A stretch of DNA of 34,048 nt from Hyphomicrobiales bacterium (GTDB lineage: Bacteria; Pseudomonadota; Alphaproteobacteria; Rhizobiales; Beijerinckiaceae): the NCBI GenBank assembly GCA_025356415.1, contig JANXTB010000252.1:1-34048 (forward strand). The letters run 5' to 3'. The position numbers and the translations under genes were made by a program. The notes under the pieces were generated by a model, which saw only the letters and a program-made list of their open reading frames with translations, made no database searches and was not told where the DNA came from. Of the stretch, positions 31,250-34,048 are shown piece by piece (position 1 is the first letter of the stretch; the number at the start of each line of letters is the position of its first letter).

Positions 31250-31999
31250 TCAATGCCGTTTGCCGAGATAGGCTTCGCGCACAGCCGGATCGTTGCGGAT
31301 CGCGTCCGGCGCGCCCGTCGCGATGGCGCGGCCAGCCACCAGCACGCTGCATCGGTCGGCCAGCGCGAAGACCGCGTCCATGTCGTGCTCGACGAGCAGG
31401 ATGGAATAGCGGCCCTTCAGGCTCTCCAGAATGCGCGTCATGCGGATGCCTTCCTGACGACCCATGCCGGCCATCGGCTCATCGAGCAGGAGCAGGCTGG
31501 GGCGCATGGCGAGCGCCATGGCGAGTTCGAGCTGGCGGCGCTCGCCATGCGAGAGGTCGCGCGCGTCGCGGTTCGCGCGGTGCGTCAGGCCGATCGTGTC
31601 GAGCGCCTCGCGCGCGGGATCGAGCAGGCGCTTGTCGTGCGCCGTCTGCGCCCAGAAGCGGAAGCCGTGGCCCTCGCGCGCCTGCACTGCCAGCGCGACA
31701 TTCTGCATGACCGTGAATTCCGGAAAGATCGACGTGATCTGGAACGAACGCGCAATGCCGAGGCTGGCGCGCGCATGCGGCGGCTCGCGCGTGATGTCCT
31801 GCCCCTTGAAGGCGATCACGCCCTGGTCCGGCGACAGCTCGCCCTGCAATTGTGCAATCAGCGTCGTCTTGCCCGCGCCATTGGGGCCGATGAGCGCATG
31901 CGTTTCGCCGGTGAGTACGTCGAGGCTCAGGCCATCGGTCGCGGCGAGGCCGCCGAAGCGCTTCACGAGATTGGTCACTTCGAGCAGGGGCGCGCTCAT
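31250..31999 (-). CDS. livG: Branched-chain amino acid-type ABC ATPase (LivG-like)
   Basis: The 249-residue ATPase has Walker A GPNGAGKTT (38-46), signature LSHGERRQLE (149-158), Walker B LLLLDEP (169-175) with the LivG/LivF-typical MAGM, and the switch histidine in LLVEHDMD. The segment GIARSFQITSIFPEFTVMQN is characteristic of LivG. ATG 31999 overlaps the livM stop by four bases. It should pair with LivF in a heterodimeric motor under the LivH-LivM channel. Confidence 0.93.
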   Translation of the reverse strand: MSAPLLEVTNLVKRFGGLAATDGLSLDVLTGETHALIGPNGAGKTTLIAQLQGELSPDQGVIAFKGQDITREPPHARASLGIARSFQITSIFPEFTVMQNVALAVQAREGHGFRFWAQTAHDKRLLDPAREALDTIGLTHRANRDARDLSHGERRQLELAMALAMRPSLLLLDEPMAGMGRQEGIRMTRILESLKGRYSILLVEHDMDAVFALADRCSVLVAGRAIATGAPDAIRNDPAVREAYLGKRH

Positions 32000-33003
32000 G
32001 CGGCGTCTCCCTTGTCTTGCTTGCGCACGCGCAGCATCAGATCCAGCAGCCCGCCGCGCAGCAGCACGATGGTGAAGATGATCACGAGGCCGAGCGGCAA
32101 TTGCCAGAACACGGTGTAGTTGGAAAACAGGGCCTGCAGCACGAGAAACACCGTGGCGCCGACGACCGGCGCCCAGACGGAGGCGAGGCCGCCCAGCACC
32201 GCCATGACGACGAGATCGCCCGAGCGCGTCCACGCCATGTCGGCGGGACTGACAAAACCTTGTCCCGTGGCCCAGAGCGCGCCCGCGAGGCCCGCCACCG
32301 CGCCGGAAATCACAAAGGCCGCGAGCTTGTAGCGCAGCGCGGGCACGCCGATGGCGATGAGGCGGCGTTCGTTTTGCGCACTGGCGCGCAGCGTCATTCC
32401 GAAACGGCTGCCGACGATGCGCATGAATGCGACGATGACGACAGCGAGCACGCCGAGGCAGACGTAATAGAAGGTGATGCGCTTCGTGATGTTGAGCCCG
32501 GCGAAATCGATCGTGCCCAGAATCTGCAGGCCATCGTCACCGCCATATTCCTGCAGCGCGACGAAGAAGTAATAGAGCATCTGGTTGAAGGCGAGCGTGA
32601 TCATGATGAAGTACGACCCGCTCGTGCGCAGGCAGATGAAGCCCATCACCAGCGCCGCCAAGGCTGCAAGGGCGATGGCGATGGGGCCCGAGATGGCGAG
32701 GTTCGACGTGCCCATCCAGCCAAAGAGGATGGGCTCGGCGTTGTAGTCATGATGCGAGAGGATCGCCACGCCATAGGCGCCGATGCCGAACAGGCCCGCG
32801 TGCATGAGGCTGACGAGGCCGCCGAAGCCCAGCACGAAATTCAGCGCGACGGCGGCAATCGACAGCACGATGACGCGCGTGAACAGGCGGATCAGGAACG
32901 GATTGTCGATCGCCTGCGCGATCAGCGGCACGCAGGCGAGCGCGCCGATGAGCAGCACGGGCGCCGCGAGATTGAGCCAGTTTGTGCGCGTCTTCTCAGC
33001 CAT
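31996..33003 (-). CDS. livM: Branched-chain amino acid-type ABC permease (LivM-like)
   Basis: The 335-residue inner-membrane protein has roughly eight to ten hydrophobic segments and the LivM signature ALNFVLGFGGLVSLMHAGLF near residues 54-73. The coupling loop MTLRASAQNERRLIAIGV and the C-terminal VMAVLGGLASVWAPVVGA are also typical. The length is usual for the family. Start ATG 33003 overlaps livH by eight bases and the stop overlaps livG by four. With LivH it would form the channel of an importer whose binding protein is not in the window. Confidence 0.93.
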   Translation of the reverse strand: MAEKTRTNWLNLAAPVLLIGALACVPLIAQAIDNPFLIRLFTRVIVLSIAAVALNFVLGFGGLVSLMHAGLFGIGAYGVAILSHHDYNAEPILFGWMGTSNLAISGPIAIALAALAALVMGFICLRTSGSYFIMITLAFNQMLYYFFVALQEYGGDDGLQILGTIDFAGLNITKRITFYYVCLGVLAVVIVAFMRIVGSRFGMTLRASAQNERRLIAIGVPALRYKLAAFVISGAVAGLAGALWATGQGFVSPADMAWTRSGDLVVMAVLGGLASVWAPVVGATVFLVLQALFSNYTVFWQLPLGLVIIFTIVLLRGGLLDLMLRVRKQDKGDAA

Positions 33004-33868
33004 GGACGGTGAACAATCCTCTGGGACGCCAGGCGAGGATCATCGCCATCAGCATGAAAATCGCCATGCTGCCGAGCGCTGGCGGCAGCAACACGCGGCC
33101 GAACGTATCGACCATCCCGATCATCAACGCCGCGACGAAAGCGCCGCGAATGGAGCCAATGCCGCCGATGACAGTGACGACGAGCGCGAGAATGAGAATG
33201 GGCTCGCCCATGCCGACCTGCACGGCGGTGATCGGCCCGGCCATGCTTCCAGCCAACCCTGCAAGCGCCGCGCCGCTGGCGAAAACCAGCGCAAACAGCA
33301 CGCCGACATCGACGCCGAGTGCGGAGGCCATCTGGCGATTGCTGGCGCCGGCGCGGACCTTCATGCCGATGCGCGTGTGCACGACGACGAGATATAGCCC
33401 GAGCGCGACGAGCAGCCCCGCCGTGAGAATGACGAGCCGGAAGGCGGGATATTTCACGCCCGCGAACAGATCGACCGAGCCAGCGAGCGCTTGGGGCAAG
33501 GGCAGCGGCACGGGCACGACGCCGAAGGCCATTCGCGTCAGATCGTTGAACACGAGGATGAGCCCGAAGGTGACGAGCACCTGATCGAGATGCGTGCGGT
33601 GATAGAAGCGCTGAAGCACGAGGCGTTCAAGAATGAGCCCGCACAGCGCGGTCGCCGGCAGGGCGAGCGCGACGCCGAACCAGAAATTGCCGGTGAGCTT
33701 GGTGAACAGCGCCGCGAAAAAAGCGCCCGCCATATAGAGCGAGCCATGCGCGAGGTTGATGAGGTTCATGATGCCGAAGACGAGCGTCAACCCGGCCGAC
33801 ATCAGGAACAGCATCACGCCGAGCTGGACGCCGTTGAGGGTTTGTTCGATGAGGAGCGAGGCGGGCAT
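32996..33868 (-). CDS. livH: Branched-chain amino acid-type ABC permease (LivH-like)
   Basis: The 290-residue membrane protein begins with the LivH pattern QTLNGVQLGVMLFLMSAGLTLVFGIMNLINLAHGSLYM. It ends with VVTVIGGIGSIRGAFVAALMIG, both diagnostic of LivH, and shows about eight hydrophobic segments. ATG 33868 gives the canonical N-terminus, though no good ribosome site is visible. It is the first gene of the Liv block; promoter and binding-protein gene would lie to the right of the palindromic repeat or elsewhere. Confidence 0.93.
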   Translation of the reverse strand: MPASLLIEQTLNGVQLGVMLFLMSAGLTLVFGIMNLINLAHGSLYMAGAFFAALFTKLTGNFWFGVALALPATALCGLILERLVLQRFYHRTHLDQVLVTFGLILVFNDLTRMAFGVVPVPLPLPQALAGSVDLFAGVKYPAFRLVILTAGLLVALGLYLVVVHTRIGMKVRAGASNRQMASALGVDVGVLFALVFASGAALAGLAGSMAGPITAVQVGMGEPILILALVVTVIGGIGSIRGAFVAALMIGMVDTFGRVLLPPALGSMAIFMLMAMILAWRPRGLFTVHG

Positions 33869-33936
33869 TCGGTGAACTTTATGGGTTCGTCATTGCGAGG
33901 GACTTTCAACATGGAGCGTAATGGCCGCCACCGCGT

Positions 33937-34048
33937 CCTTCTCCCGCGCTGGCGGGAGAAGGTGTCACGCAACGCGTGACGGATGAGGGCGGTTGTTGCA
34001 GATCGCAGGCGCCCTCACCCGTCATGCTTCGCATGCCACCCTCTCCCG
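33937..34048. repeat. Composite intergenic palindromic repeat, runs off right edge
   Basis: A perfect 11-base stem CCTTCTCCCGC (33937-33947) pairs with GCGGGAGAAGG (33952-33962). Next come GTCACGC-N3-GCGTGAC (33964-33980) and a GAGGGCG...CGCCCTC pair, and the segment ends in ATGCTTCGCAT and CACCCTCTCCCG. Such nested palindromes with CCCTCACCCG are dispersed intergenic elements (REP/BIME-like) in many Hyphomicrobiales genomes. Mobility or function is not shown by the sequence. Confidence 0.65.

Noticed and set aside
32017-33012. Plus-strand frame of 331 codons
   Set aside because: Antisense to livM; rich in H, D, E and R with no fold-like pattern.
30537-33868. Liv transporter as part of the catabolic island
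   Set aside because: It is separated from the island by about 5 kb with unrelated stress and chaperone genes, and no sigma-54 site was found for it.
33937-34048. CRISPR or insertion-sequence end
   Set aside because: The palindromes are not regularly spaced direct repeats with spacers, and no transposase frame or target duplication is visible.

Overview
The window is GC-rich DNA with dense, overlapping (ATGA/GTGA) gene junctions and codon use typical of Alphaproteobacteria. A Hyphomicrobiales (Rhizobiales) soil or plant-associated organism is the best guess. Supporting signs are a DUF892 stress protein behind a possible EcfG-type promoter, many NMT1/TauA-like solute-binding proteins, molybdenum hydroxylases, and palindromic intergenic repeats with CTTCTCCCGC and CCCTCACCCG cores. 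No rRNA, tRNA, CRISPR array, transposase or integrase was seen.

Region 1 (1-3.1 kb) holds a partial, divergent argininosuccinate-lyase-superfamily gene running off the left edge, a LysR-type regulator cut off after its helix-turn-helix, a GNAT acetyltransferase and a DUF2254 membrane protein.

Region 2 (3.1-25.7 kb) is the core: a catabolic island in three blocks. Block A (minus, 9235 to 3143) is one tight operon: alpha/beta hydrolase, UbiD decarboxylase, second UbiD decarboxylase, a 64-residue protein, amidohydrolase, and a PBP2-fold protein without a signal peptide. Block B (plus, 9539 to 17798) encodes a Tat-exported binding protein, ABC ATPase, permease, second Tat-exported binding protein, second permease, and a three-gene molybdenum hydroxylase (FAD, 2Fe-2S and Mo subunits). 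Block C (18559 to 25689) is a paralogous PBP2-fold protein plus a Rieske ferredoxin, then a second amidohydrolase and a second molybdenum hydroxylase whose 2Fe-2S subunit is fused to a CoxG-like SRPBCC domain. A GntR/FCD regulator sits between B and C. Blocks A and B diverge from one 303-bp region carrying a good sigma-54 -24/-12 site facing B and a weaker one facing A. A third good sigma-54 site precedes the second amidohydrolase. The simplest reading is an RpoN-controlled pathway that imports a small, probably N- or O-heterocyclic or aromatic acid. The acid would be hydroxylated by Mo enzymes, opened by amidohydrolases and decarboxylated by UbiD enzymes. The substrate cannot be told from sequence.

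Region 3 (25.7-34 kb) looks like ordinary accessory chromosome: a possible 55-residue membrane protein, a DUF892 ferritin-like stress protein, an Hsp70/YegD-like ATPase, a Sec-exported NMT1-like binding protein divergent from a signal-less one, and a LivF-LivG-LivM-LivH ABC transporter without its binding protein, ending in a palindromic repeat at the right edge.
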